A stretch of 64,000 nt of DNA from Duganella sp. Leaf126 (lineage in GTDB: Bacteria > Pseudomonadota > Gammaproteobacteria > Burkholderiales > Burkholderiaceae_D), in the NCBI RefSeq assembly GCF_001423125.1, contig NZ_LMNW01000034.1, forward strand, positions 198,936-262,935, in the 5' to 3' direction. Position numbers and translations under genes: made by a program. Shown here piece by piece: positions 1-8,873 of the stretch. Position 1 is the stretch's first letter. The number at the start of each line of letters is the position of its first letter. The notes under the pieces are model-generated. The model ran no database searches and had not been told where the DNA came from. It saw nothing but the letters and a program-made list of their open reading frames with translations.

Positions 1-509
1 TTGCCGCGACCGTCGCCGGCGATCGTGTTGACGGCGTCGCGCTCGAGTCCCGCGCCGGCACGCACGAAGGTATCGGTGCGCCGGTCGAACATGGCCAGGC
101 CGGCGCCTGTCCCGATCCACAGGCGACCCTGCTGGTCGGTGTGCAGCGCAGCGATGGCGTCGGCCGGGAGCGAACCGGCATCGCCGGGCGCGTGGGAAAA
201 ATGCATGAAGCGGTAACCGTTCCAGCGCGCCAGGCCGTTGCGGGTGCCGACCCAGATATAACCGTCGCCATCCTGGGCCAGCGCCGTGGCCACCGCGCCC
301 GGCAGACCCTGCTCCAGCCCCAGGTGCTCGAACAGCGGCGTGGCCAGGTTGTCCCAGCGCTCCGGATTGGCATGTGCCGGCCCCGCGTACCAGGCCAGCA
401 GCGCCGCCAGCAGCATGGCGGCGCGGACAAGCGCGCGCGCCCACCGCCGTGGCGTGGCGGTGGGGCCGGTCGGCAGTGATCCGGGCTGGAAAATCAACAG
501 AGCAGACAC
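1..509 (-). CDS. Propeller-type two-component sensor, N-terminal part (cut by left edge)
   Basis: Reading leftward on the minus strand, an open frame runs uninterrupted to the window edge. It shows a hydrophobic export segment (AAMLLAALLAWYAGPAHA, about residues 31-48). Periplasmic two-component-regulator propeller repeats follow, with the typical signatures DGDGYIWVGTRNGL and DQQGRLWIGTGAGL. The same repeats occur in the complete sensor at 60001-62970, so this is very probably the first 160 or so residues of a similar long sensor kinase or diguanylate cyclase. The output domain lies outside the window. The start is unclear: GTG at 509 is very close to a GAGGAG purine run, and a TTG at 497 is better spaced. 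It is divergent from the dehydrogenase at 633. Confidence 0.75.
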   Translation of the reverse strand, partial: MSALLIFQPGSLPTGPTATPRRWARALVRAAMLLAALLAWYAGPAHANPERWDNLATPLFEHLGLEQGLPGAVATALAQDGDGYIWVGTRNGLARWNGYRFMHFSHAPGDAGSLPADAIAALHTDQQGRLWIGTGAGLAMFDRRTDTFVRAGAGLERDAVNTIAGDGRG

Positions 510-632
510 TCCTCGTCAGGAAAATCTATTGCTAATAGCATACGGAATACCTTGGGGAAAGTCCACGAGTCCGACCCGATTCGCTGCCGGCCGCTACAAT
601 CGCCATCACGTTTTACAACACTCGGAGTGACA

Positions 633-1583
633 ATGAAACCTGAAGTCCTGGTACTTGCCGCAAGCCCCTCGGCCGCCGTCATGGCGCAACTTGACCAGCA
701 TTTCGACTGCCACCACGCGTGGCGCGTGGCGCCGGACCAGCGCGCGGCCTACGTGGCGCAGGTGGCGCCGGGCGTGCGCGCAGTGCTGACCACCGCCGCC
801 ATCGGCGTCGATCAGCCGCTGCTCGACCAGTTGCCGCAGCTGGAAATGGTGGCCATCAACGGCATCGGTCTCGATGCCGTGCCGCTCGACCTCACGCGCG
901 CCCGGGGACTGGCCATCAGCAACACGCCCGGCGTGCTGACCGACGATGTGGCCGACCACGCGCTGACGCTGCTGCTGGCGGCCGCCCGCCGCCTGCCGGC
1001 GCTCGATCGCTACGTGCGCGACGGTGCGTGGGAGTCCGGTGTCGCGCTCAAGCCCACGCGTGCGCTGCGTGGCAAGACCTGCGGCATCTTCGGTTTCGGC
1101 CGCATCGGCCAGGCGGTGGCCGACCGCGCCCGCGCCTTCGGGATGGACACCATGTACTTTCAGCCGCGCCCCATCGACGGCGCGTCCGCACCGCGCGCCG
1201 CTTCGCTGCTGGCCCTGGCGCAGGCCAGCGACTACCTGGTGGTCTGCGCGCCGGCCACGCCTGCGACGCGCCACGCCATCGATGGCGCGATCATGGCCGC
1301 ACTGGGGCCTGACGGCACCCTGATCAATATCTCGCGCGGCGCGCTGGTCGATGAATCGGCGCTTGCCAGCGCGCTGCGCGATGGCGCGCTGGGCATGGCG
1401 GCGCTCGACGTGTTTGCCGACGAACCGCGCGTCCCGGCAGCACTGCGCGCGCTCGACAACGTGATCCTGACGCCGCACGTGGGCAGCCTGACGGTGGAAA
1501 CACGCCACGCCATGGGCCAGCTGGTGGTGGACAACCTGCTCGCGCACTTCAGCGGTGCGCCGCTGATCACCCCGGTCCACTGA
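633..1583 (+). CDS. D-isomer-specific 2-hydroxyacid dehydrogenase (glyoxylate/hydroxypyruvate reductase-like)
   Basis: The product is a cytoplasmic NAD(P)H-dependent oxidoreductase of 316 residues, the usual length for the family. It contains the Rossmann glycine motif GFGRIG near residue 156 and the catalytic triad context of the family: Arg in NISRGALVDE, Glu in DVFADEP and His in LTPHVGS. The ATG at 633 is preceded by GGAG five bases upstream and gives an N-terminus (MKPEVLVLAAS) that begins at the first beta strand, so the in-frame upstream extension is rejected. Members reduce 2-oxoacids such as glyoxylate or hydroxypyruvate; the exact substrate cannot be read from sequence. The gene stands alone. 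Confidence 0.85.
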   Translation: MKPEVLVLAASPSAAVMAQLDQHFDCHHAWRVAPDQRAAYVAQVAPGVRAVLTTAAIGVDQPLLDQLPQLEMVAINGIGLDAVPLDLTRARGLAISNTPGVLTDDVADHALTLLLAAARRLPALDRYVRDGAWESGVALKPTRALRGKTCGIFGFGRIGQAVADRARAFGMDTMYFQPRPIDGASAPRAASLLALAQASDYLVVCAPATPATRHAIDGAIMAALGPDGTLINISRGALVDESALASALRDGALGMAALDVFADEPRVPAALRALDNVILTPHVGSLTVETRHAMGQLVVDNLLAHFSGAPLITPVH

Positions 1584-1623
1584 CGGGAACGGCGTCATCG
1601 GCGCGTCATATTCGGCGCCTACC

Positions 1624-1665
1624 ATGCATTCCATCGAGTAAATTAAATTGCTTAATGGAATGTAT
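1624..1665. promoter_or_regulatory. Inverted repeat at the start of the chemoreceptor gene
   Basis: ATGCATTCCAT (1624-1634) is mirrored by ATGGAATGTAT (1655-1665) with a single mismatch. The 20-base A+T-rich spacer between them contrasts with the GC-rich surroundings. The right arm ends at the base before the chosen ATG (1666) and includes the alternative ATG at 1660. It could be an operator or an RNA hairpin hiding the start; neither is shown. Confidence 0.45.
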
Positions 1666-3267
1666 ATGATCGTACCGAAGTCACTCCAGCTCACCACCGG
1701 CCAGCGCGTGGTTGCGTCGTTCGCCGCCTTGCTGCTGCTGATGGCGTGCATGTCGGCGGTGGCCTTGTGGCGCCTGCAGTCGGCCAACGACACCACCGCC
1801 AGCCTGGTGCACGACAAGCTGGCCCGCCAGCAGCTGACGTCGGAGCTGATGGGCGTGGCCGAGCTCAACGGCCTGCGGGCGATTTCCATCGCGCGCAGCG
1901 ACAGCCTGGAAGTGGCCGACCTGTTCGCGGCGCAGCTGGCGGCCGGCGACCGCCAGGCCGTCGCCATCGCGCGCAAGCTGGCGGCGTTGCCGGCCCAGGC
2001 GGAAGAGGCGGCGCTGCTGCAGGCCGTGGCAGCCCGCGAGCGCGCCTACCTAGCGCTGCGCGCCGACCTGTTCAGGTTCAAGGACACGGGACGCATCCAG
2101 GACGTCGAAAGCCTGCTCGACACCCGCCTGGCCGCCGCCTTCAAACAGTACGCCGGTGCGCTCGGCCAGTTGCTGGCATGGCAGACGCAGCAAGCCACGG
2201 CGCTGGCAGCAGCCTCGGACCGGCAGTTCCGCGCCAGCCGCGTGCTGCTGGCCGCTCTCGGCGTGGCGGCGCTGGCGGCCGGCAGTGTGCTGGCGTGGAT
2301 GCTGACCCGCAGCGTGGTGCAGCCGCTTACGCGCGCCGTGGCGCTGGCCGGGCAGGTGGCGGCCGGCGAACTGCATGCGGTCATCGACCATGGCCGCCGT
2401 GATGAAATCGGCCAGCTGTTCGATGCGCTGAGCCACATGACGGTGCGCCTGGCCGCGACCGTGGGCCGGGTCCGCGACGGCGCCGTGACCATCGACACGA
2501 CCTCGCGCGAAATCGCCAACGGCAATCTCGACCTGTCGCGCCGCACCGAGCACCAGGCGGGCGCCTTGCAGGAAACCGCTGCCGCGATGGCGGCCCTGAC
2601 CCAGGCGGTCAGGGAGAACAGCAGCAATGCGCGCCACGCCAATGCGCTGGCCGTGTCGGCCGCCGATGTGGCAGGCAAGGGCGGCCTCGCGGTGCGCCAC
2701 ATGGTCGGCACGATGGCGGGCATCCACGAGGATGCCCGCAAGATTGCCGACATCATCGGCGTGATCGACAGCATCGCGTTTCAGACCAATATCCTGGCCC
2801 TGAACGCCGCCGTGGAAGCGGCGCGCGCCGGCGAGCAGGGTCGCGGCTTCGCGGTGGTTGCGTCCGAAGTGCGGTCGCTGGCGCAGCGCTCGGCCGACGC
2901 CGCGCGCGAGATCAACAAGCTGATCCATGCCTCTGCCGAACGGATCGCCAGCGGCAGCGCCCAGGCGCAGGCCGCCGGCGCCACCATGGACGCTATCGTT
3001 GCCAGCGTGGGGCAGGTCACCGCCATCATCGGCGCCATCAGTGCTGCCAGCAGCGCGCAGGAAGCGGGCATCGAGCAGGTCGGCCGGGCGATCGGCGACA
3101 TGGACGGTGTAACGCAGCAAAACGCCGCGCTGGTTGAACAGGCGGCAGCGGCGGCCGACGCCATGCAGGCGCAGGCGCGCGAACTGACGGCGCTGGTCGG
3201 ATCGTTCCGCATCGACCGCATCGACTGCGGCAGCGCCGTGCCGGTGCGCACCGCGCTGGCCTGCTAG
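1666..3267 (+). CDS. Methyl-accepting chemotaxis protein
   Basis: This is an inner-membrane chemoreceptor of about 533 residues. A first membrane segment (VVASFAALLLLMACMSAVAL) is followed by a periplasmic helical ligand domain of about 145 residues and a second membrane segment (VLLAALGVAALAAGSVLAWML). A HAMP linker and the signalling domain come next, with the highly conserved hairpin tip SIAFQTNILALNAAVEAARA and EQGRGFAVVASEVRSLAQRS. The tail shows no NWETF-type CheR tether. A TTG at 1648 and ATG at 1660 are in frame; the ATG at 1666 is preferred because GGA lies six bases ahead. Its stop codon overlaps that of the converging kinase within a CTAG (3264-3267). The ligand is unknown. Confidence 0.9.
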   Translation: MIVPKSLQLTTGQRVVASFAALLLLMACMSAVALWRLQSANDTTASLVHDKLARQQLTSELMGVAELNGLRAISIARSDSLEVADLFAAQLAAGDRQAVAIARKLAALPAQAEEAALLQAVAARERAYLALRADLFRFKDTGRIQDVESLLDTRLAAAFKQYAGALGQLLAWQTQQATALAAASDRQFRASRVLLAALGVAALAAGSVLAWMLTRSVVQPLTRAVALAGQVAAGELHAVIDHGRRDEIGQLFDALSHMTVRLAATVGRVRDGAVTIDTTSREIANGNLDLSRRTEHQAGALQETAAAMAALTQAVRENSSNARHANALAVSAADVAGKGGLAVRHMVGTMAGIHEDARKIADIIGVIDSIAFQTNILALNAAVEAARAGEQGRGFAVVASEVRSLAQRSADAAREINKLIHASAERIASGSAQAQAAGATMDAIVASVGQVTAIIGAISAASSAQEAGIEQVGRAIGDMDGVTQQNAALVEQAAAAADAMQAQARELTALVGSFRIDRIDCGSAVPVRTALAC

Positions 3268-6200
3268 CCAGGCCGCGCTGCAGTGTGCCGGTGACGCTGA
3301 CGCTGACGCGGATGCTGAAGGTGGGACTGTATTGCGGCCAGCATCTGCTCGACATCGATGGGCTTGGCGATGAAGTCGTCCATGCCGGAAGCGATGCACT
3401 GTTCGCGCTCGGACGCCATCACGCCGGCGGTCATCGCGAGCACCGGCAGCGTCAGGCCGAGTTCCGTGCGTATCAGGCCGGTGGCGGTGAAGCCGTCCAT
3501 TTCCGGCATCTGCACATCCATCAGCACCAGGTCGTAATCGTCGGCGCCGGCGCGCAGCATGTCGAGCGCGGCGCGGCCATGATCGGCAGCCGTGACGCGG
3601 GCGCCTGCGTGTTCGAGCATGCTGCGCGCCACCAGCTGGTTGATCGGATTATCCTCGACCAGCAGCAGATGTGCGCCGTCGAGCCGTACCGGCGGCGCCG
3701 CCTGCAGCGCTTCGCGCCCGGGGACTTGGTTGCCATCCTGCGCGGCGTCGAGCGTATTTTCATGGGTGGCCTGGTTCCCGGTGCCAGCCATGGCTGGCGG
3801 CGCGACCTGCTTCGGGGGAACGGTGGCAGGGGCAGGGCCGCGGCGCAGCGCCGTCTTCATCGCCTCGCGCAGGCGGGCGGCGGTCACCGGTTTGAGCAGC
3901 ACGCCGTCGGCGCCGTGGTCGCCGTCCGCCAGCAGCAGGCTGCCCTGTTCGAAAGCGTTGACCATGACGAGCACGGGCCGCGCAGCGCGCCTGGCGTCGG
4001 CGCGCAATGCGGCAAGGACCGCGCGCCCGCCCGGCGCCGGCATATTCCAGTCGAGCAGCACTGCGTCGATGCGCCGCGCCGGATCGCCCAGCATGCGCAG
4101 GGCCTGGTCGCCACTGTCGGCCAGCGCCGCCCGCCAGCCGCAGGACACGACCGTGCGCGGCAGGAAGCGCGCATCGGGCCCCTGGTCGCCGATCAGCAGC
4201 AGGTCGATGGCATCGCCCGCGCCATGCGATCGTCTGGCGCCCGCTTCGTCGGCCATGACCGGCACCGGCGTGGCCGGTACGGGTTCGCCGGTGCCGGGCG
4301 CCTGGGTGCTGCCCGCCTCGCCGGCAGTTGGTGGCACCGGCACAGGCAGCGGCGCAGCCGGCAAGGTATTGCCTGTGCGTGGCGGCGGTGTTTCGCCGGC
4401 GTCGTCGCCCATTTCCTGCCCTGGCGCGGGCACCGGCAGCGGCACCGTCAGCACGAAATCGCTGCCGACTCCCGGCGTGCTGCGCACGGTGACGGCGCCG
4501 CCCATCAGGTCCGCCAGGCGACGTGAAATCGTCAGCCCCAGGCCGGTGCCGCCGAACCGGCGCGTCATCGAGGCGTCGGCCTGGGCGAACGGTGCGAACA
4601 GCTGTGCCAGCCGGTCGGGACCGATGCCGATGCCGGTGTCGCGTACGGTGAAGCGCAGCGTGACCTCCGGTACAGCGCTGCCGGCCGGCGTGTGCGCCTG
4701 CGCCACGCCTTCCACCAGCAGCGTTACCGAACCCCGTTCGGTGAACTTGATCGCATTGCCGACCAGGTTGACCAGCACCTGCTGCAGGCGGTGGCTGTCG
4801 CCGACCAGCCGGGCCGGCACACCGGCATCGACGCCGATGGCCAGGTGCAGATTCTTTTCGCCAGCGTTCACGCTCATGATCGTGGCGACCGCTTCGAGTA
4901 CCTGCGCCAGCGCGAACGGCGCCGGCGCGAGCTCCATGCGCCCGGCCTCGATCTTGGAAAAATCGAGGACGTCGTTCAGGATGGTCAGCAGCGAACCGCC
5001 CGAGGACCGTATCATGCCGACGTACTGGCGCTGGGCCGGCGCCAGCGCGGTCTGGTCCAGCAGGTGGGCCATGCCCAGCACCGCGTTGAGCGGGGTGCGG
5101 ATTTCGTGGCTCATGTTGGCGACGAATTCGGTCTTGGCGCGGCTGGCCGCTTCGGCCTGGTCACGGGCAACGATCAGCGACTGCTGCGACTCCCGCAGCG
5201 CCGCCGTCATCTGGCGCGCCAGTCCGGTGGCATACAGGCGGCGCGCCGTCAGCGCGCGGACCACGCCGAAAAACAGCAGGCTGATGATCATCCCGGCCAG
5301 CAGCACGATGTGCGATTTCTGGCGGTCGATGCTGCGTTCGAAATCGGGTAGCGAGGTAAAGCGCAGTGTCCAGCGGTGCTGCAGCAGCTCGAGCGGGTGC
5401 ACGCCCTGGTAGGGGTTCGGATATTGCAGCTGGTCGGCGGCGGTGCGGTCCGCGGTGCTGGCGAACAGGCGCTTGCCGGCATCGGTGCCGTCGCCATCGA
5501 AGATTTCGATGCGCAGGTCGTGCATGCCGCTTCCGGTCAGGCCATCCATCAGGTCCGCCGCGCGGATCGGGCTGTACGCAAAGCCCTGCAGGGCCGCCAT
5601 GCGCTGGGCCGGTGTGGCGTCTGCAGGCATGGTCGGGTGGCGCCGGTAGATCGGACTGTACATCAGGAACCCGGGCTGACCGCCGCCCTGCGCATCCTGG
5701 ACCAGTACGACGCGCTCGGTGAGCGCAGGCTGGCCGCTGCGCGCGGCCTTGAGCATGGCAATCCGGCGCACCGGCTCGGACAACATGTCGTAGCCGAACG
5801 CCATCAGGTTCCGGCCGCTGAACGGTTCCAGGTAATACACGGGCGCGTACAGGCCGATATCGCTGGCGCCTGCGCGGGTCCAGCTGCGGAAATCAGGATA
5901 GCCGTCGCGGGCTGCCTGCGCCTCGAGCGCGGCACGCTGGTCTTTCCGGACCACGGCCGCGTAGCCAAGTCCCATCACGCCGGGAACGTGGCGCTGCAGG
6001 TCCATGCCGGCGGCAAAGCTGCGCCATTGTTCGCGGCTCGGTTGCGGCACGGCCTGGAACAGCGCCTGCGCTGCGCGCAAGCCCGACTCGTAGAGCGAGA
6101 TGCGGCGTTCGATGCGCTCGGCGATGTCGTGGCTGGCCGCCTCGAAATGCTCGCGCGCGCGGCGTTCGGTGCCGGCCGCCACCAGTTGCCAGACCAGCAC

Positions 6201-7295
6201 CGTCAGACCGACGCCGAGCAGCAGCGTGGCCCATTGTGCGGCGCTGTGCTGCAGCAGGCCGGCCTGCAGGCGCCGGCGTTCGGCCGCGTCGGCGCTCAGC
6301 ACCATGCCGATCAGGCTGCACAGCACGACAAAGGTGTCCAGTGCGATCAGGGCGTCGTTCATGGTGCCGGCCACGAACGGCCCCTGGCCGTTGACGGTGG
6401 CCGCCACGGCGGCGCCGGCTGCCAGCAGGCACACGGCGGTGGCGCCGCGCAAGCCGTAGCGATGCGCGGCCCAGGCCACGCAGGGCACGAACAGGTAGGG
6501 CAGCCACCCGGGCGCCTCGTCGCTCGCGTAGTTGCGCAGGAAGATGGCCGCGCTCAGTGCCGCCAGCAACGCCAGCGATGCCGCCACTTCGAGCCAGAAC
6601 GTCCAGCGCCTGGCACCACTTTCGCGCCAGACCACGGGCGGTCGCAGCCGCCAGATGACGATCGCGGGCGCCATCAGCAGCGCGCCGGCGGTGTCGCCCA
6701 CCCACCAGGTGAGCAGGATGGTGCCGGTCGCGCCGTCCGGCGCCAGCCCGCTGAGCGTCAGCGCGCCGCCGCCGATGCCAGCGCCCACCAGGCTCATGAC
6801 CATGGCGATCAGCGCGAATTTGTAGACGTTTTGCAGCTGTCCGAGCGGCTGCGCGCCGTCGGTCAGCCGGCGCATCATCCAGGCGCCGGCCAGCGCCTCG
6901 CACACGTTGCCGGCGCCGATGACGGCCGACACCAGCACCACGGTGGCCGTCGGCAGCTGACCATTGAACAGAAAGGTGGCCAGATTGGCGACAAACGCCC
7001 CCAGCATGATGGCCGGCCAGGCGCGCCGGCCGAGCAGGATAACCGCTGCCAGCGCAATACCGGACTGCGGCCAGAGCGGCGTCGCGTTGGTATGGGCAAA
7101 ACCCACTTGCATGCTCAGTGCTGCCGCCACGGCGTAGCCGACGGTCAGCAGCAACAGGGTGGCCACACCCGGGTGGTGGTCGCGGGCGGGCGCCTGCGGC
7201 GGCAGGGGATCGTCTTCGGTGTTGACCGGTGTTGCTGCCGTTGCCGCTGTTGTTGGTGCGGTGCGAGCTGTTACAGGGGGGGGCACTGCAGGCAT
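3264..7295 (-). CDS. MASE1-CHASE hybrid sensor histidine kinase with two receiver domains
   Basis: This is a 1343-residue membrane kinase. About residues 45-335 form a multi-helix MASE1 membrane sensor (starting VATLLLLTVGYAVAAALSMQ). Residues 380-620 form a periplasmic CHASE domain bounded by further membrane segments. HisKA carries the phospho-acceptor His in SHEIRTPLNAVLGM, and the HATPase carries its N box (QQVLVNLVGNAIKFTE) and G boxes (DTGIGIG, FGGTGLGLTISRRLADLMGG). A long Pro/Ala/Thr-rich linker leads to two receivers. The second is canonical (LLLVEDNPINQ, VLMDVQMPEMDG, AKP). The first keeps the Asp (VLLDWNMP) and Lys (LLKP) but has LLIGDQGPD where an acidic pair is expected. No partner regulator lies nearby. 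Confidence 0.92.
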   Translation of the reverse strand: MPAVPPPVTARTAPTTAATAATPVNTEDDPLPPQAPARDHHPGVATLLLLTVGYAVAAALSMQVGFAHTNATPLWPQSGIALAAVILLGRRAWPAIMLGAFVANLATFLFNGQLPTATVVLVSAVIGAGNVCEALAGAWMMRRLTDGAQPLGQLQNVYKFALIAMVMSLVGAGIGGGALTLSGLAPDGATGTILLTWWVGDTAGALLMAPAIVIWRLRPPVVWRESGARRWTFWLEVAASLALLAALSAAIFLRNYASDEAPGWLPYLFVPCVAWAAHRYGLRGATAVCLLAAGAAVAATVNGQGPFVAGTMNDALIALDTFVVLCSLIGMVLSADAAERRRLQAGLLQHSAAQWATLLLGVGLTVLVWQLVAAGTERRAREHFEAASHDIAERIERRISLYESGLRAAQALFQAVPQPSREQWRSFAAGMDLQRHVPGVMGLGYAAVVRKDQRAALEAQAARDGYPDFRSWTRAGASDIGLYAPVYYLEPFSGRNLMAFGYDMLSEPVRRIAMLKAARSGQPALTERVVLVQDAQGGGQPGFLMYSPIYRRHPTMPADATPAQRMAALQGFAYSPIRAADLMDGLTGSGMHDLRIEIFDGDGTDAGKRLFASTADRTAADQLQYPNPYQGVHPLELLQHRWTLRFTSLPDFERSIDRQKSHIVLLAGMIISLLFFGVVRALTARRLYATGLARQMTAALRESQQSLIVARDQAEAASRAKTEFVANMSHEIRTPLNAVLGMAHLLDQTALAPAQRQYVGMIRSSGGSLLTILNDVLDFSKIEAGRMELAPAPFALAQVLEAVATIMSVNAGEKNLHLAIGVDAGVPARLVGDSHRLQQVLVNLVGNAIKFTERGSVTLLVEGVAQAHTPAGSAVPEVTLRFTVRDTGIGIGPDRLAQLFAPFAQADASMTRRFGGTGLGLTISRRLADLMGGAVTVRSTPGVGSDFVLTVPLPVPAPGQEMGDDAGETPPPRTGNTLPAAPLPVPVPPTAGEAGSTQAPGTGEPVPATPVPVMADEAGARRSHGAGDAIDLLLIGDQGPDARFLPRTVVSCGWRAALADSGDQALRMLGDPARRIDAVLLDWNMPAPGGRAVLAALRADARRAARPVLVMVNAFEQGSLLLADGDHGADGVLLKPVTAARLREAMKTALRRGPAPATVPPKQVAPPAMAGTGNQATHENTLDAAQDGNQVPGREALQAAPPVRLDGAHLLLVEDNPINQLVARSMLEHAGARVTAADHGRAALDMLRAGADDYDLVLMDVQMPEMDGFTATGLIRTELGLTLPVLAMTAGVMASEREQCIASGMDDFIAKPIDVEQMLAAIQSHLQHPRQRQRHRHTAARPG

Positions 7296-7500
7296 GGCAG
7301 CTCTCGTGGTCGTCTCTGGCGTGACTATAGCCTACCGCTGCAGCCGGCGCCACCATGGCGCATCCCGCGCCGCCAGGATGCGCCTGGTCGCAGCGCTCCA
7401 CGCAACACTTTGCGCGCCGCTACAGTGTGGTCATTCCCTCACATGGAGCGCACGACGTCCTCTCAGCCCACTTTCCGCATGCCAGCCGTCGCTGCGCGCC

Positions 7501-7659
7501 GTGGTGGTGGACGAGGCCACGCTGACCGTGATCGTGGCGGCACGCCATGTGGCCGGCACGCGCCACGATTTTCGCGGCCGGATGATGGTGCAGCTGAAGG
7601 GCCGCACCGAGCAGCTGGTGGTCAGCCGCAACTACCTCGACCTGTTCAAGCCGTCATGA
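7501..7659 (+). pseudogene. Remnant of a LytTR-type response regulator (C-terminal end only)
   Basis: The frame encodes a tail (HDFRGRMMVQLKGRTEQL, then VVSRNYLDLFK) that resembles the last 30-40 residues of LytTR DNA-binding domains, including the VSRNY motif that ends that fold. No receiver domain and no start of the LytTR domain can be found upstream in any frame, and the region between the kinase start (7295) and here has no coding character. The match is made from memory of the family. The fragment ends in a TCATGA shared with the converging purT stop. Confidence 0.4.
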
Positions 7660-8865
7660 GGGGATGAACGGCTTCACCATCGATGCCGCCAGCCTGGCGT
7701 TCGCGCGGGCGCTGTCGGTGTCGGCGGCGCTTGCCAGCGCCACGCCCATGCGGCGGCGGGCAAACGATTCGGGCTTGCCGAACAGGCGCACATCGGCGCC
7801 CGGCACGCGCAGCGCGTCGGCCAGGCCGGCATAGGCGATCGCTGGCGCGTCGTGCTGGCCGTAGATCACGGCCGAGGCGCCCGGCGCGCGCAACGTGACA
7901 TCGACCGGCAGGCCGAGGATGGCGCGCGCGTGGATCTCGAATTCGCTCTGGTTCTGGGTGGCCATGGTGACCATGCCGGTATCGTGCGGGCGCGGGCTCA
8001 CTTCCGAGAACCACACCATGTCGCCGCGCACGAACAGCTCCACGCCGAACAGGCCGAGGCCACCGAGATCGGCCGTGATCCGGCCCGCGATGTCCTGTGC
8101 CCGCTGCAGCGCCAGCGGTTGCATGCGGCAGGGCTGCCACGATTCCACGTAGTCGCCCTGCACCTGGACGTGGCCGATCGGTTGGCAGAATTCGGTGACG
8201 ACCTGGCCGTCGGCGCCGAGCGACCGCACCGTCAGCAGCGTGATTTCGTAGTCGAAGTCGATGAAGCCTTCGACGATCACGCGGCCCGCATCGACCCGGC
8301 CGCCGGCAGCGGCGTGCTGCCATGCTGCCTGCACCTCGCCAGCGCCGTCGATTTTCGACTGCCCTTTGCCGGAAGACGACATCACCGGCTTGATCACGCA
8401 TGGAAATCCGATTTCTGCGGTTGCCGCCTCCAGCTCGGCCAGGCTGCTGGCGAAGCGGTACGGCGATGTCGCCAGGCCCAGCGTTTCGGCGGCCAGCACG
8501 CGGATGCCCTCGCGGTTCATGGTCAGCCGGGCAGCGCGCGCGGTGGGGATGCAGCGTATCTTGCCCGCCTGTTCGAGCGCCGCCAGGGTGTCGGTGGCAA
8601 TCGCCTCGATTTCCGGCACCACCAGGTCCGGCTGTTCCTGCGCGATCAGCGCGGCCAGCGCGGCGCCGTCGGTCATGTCGATCACGTGGGCGCGGTGCGC
8701 TACCTGGTGACCGGGGGCATGCCGGTAGCGGTCCACCGCGATGGTTTCCACGCCCAGGCGTTGCAGGGCGATGATGACTTCCTTGCCCAGTTCGCCGGCG
8801 CCAAGCAGAATGACGCGGGTGGCCGACGGCGACAGCGGCGTGCCGATGATGCGTGCAGTCGTCAT
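7654..8865 (-). CDS. purT: Formate-dependent phosphoribosylglycinamide formyltransferase (GAR transformylase 2)
   Basis: PurT uses formate and ATP to formylate glycinamide ribonucleotide in purine synthesis, a folate-independent alternative to PurN. The 403-residue protein has the ATP-grasp architecture: an N-terminal dinucleotide-like segment (RVILLGAGELGKEVIIALQRLG), the conserved VDRYRHAPGHQVAHRAHVIDM, the grasp loop KPVMSSSGKGQS and the metal/ATP site SPRPHDTGMVTM. The ATG at 8865 gives MTTARIIGTPLSP, the standard family N-terminus; the longer frame upstream only reads antisense through the neighbour. It lies nine bases downstream of the DUF481 gene and may be co-transcribed with it. Confidence 0.95.
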   Translation of the reverse strand: MTTARIIGTPLSPSATRVILLGAGELGKEVIIALQRLGVETIAVDRYRHAPGHQVAHRAHVIDMTDGAALAALIAQEQPDLVVPEIEAIATDTLAALEQAGKIRCIPTARAARLTMNREGIRVLAAETLGLATSPYRFASSLAELEAATAEIGFPCVIKPVMSSSGKGQSKIDGAGEVQAAWQHAAAGGRVDAGRVIVEGFIDFDYEITLLTVRSLGADGQVVTEFCQPIGHVQVQGDYVESWQPCRMQPLALQRAQDIAGRITADLGGLGLFGVELFVRGDMVWFSEVSPRPHDTGMVTMATQNQSEFEIHARAILGLPVDVTLRAPGASAVIYGQHDAPAIAYAGLADALRVPGADVRLFGKPESFARRRMGVALASAADTDSARANARLAASMVKPFIPS

Positions 8866-8873
8866 GGCCGGCC

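Noticed and set aside
606..1976. A 456-codon minus-strand frame across the dehydrogenase and chemoreceptor start
   Set aside because: It is antisense to a well-formed dehydrogenase, and its product is rich in His and Arg without a fold.
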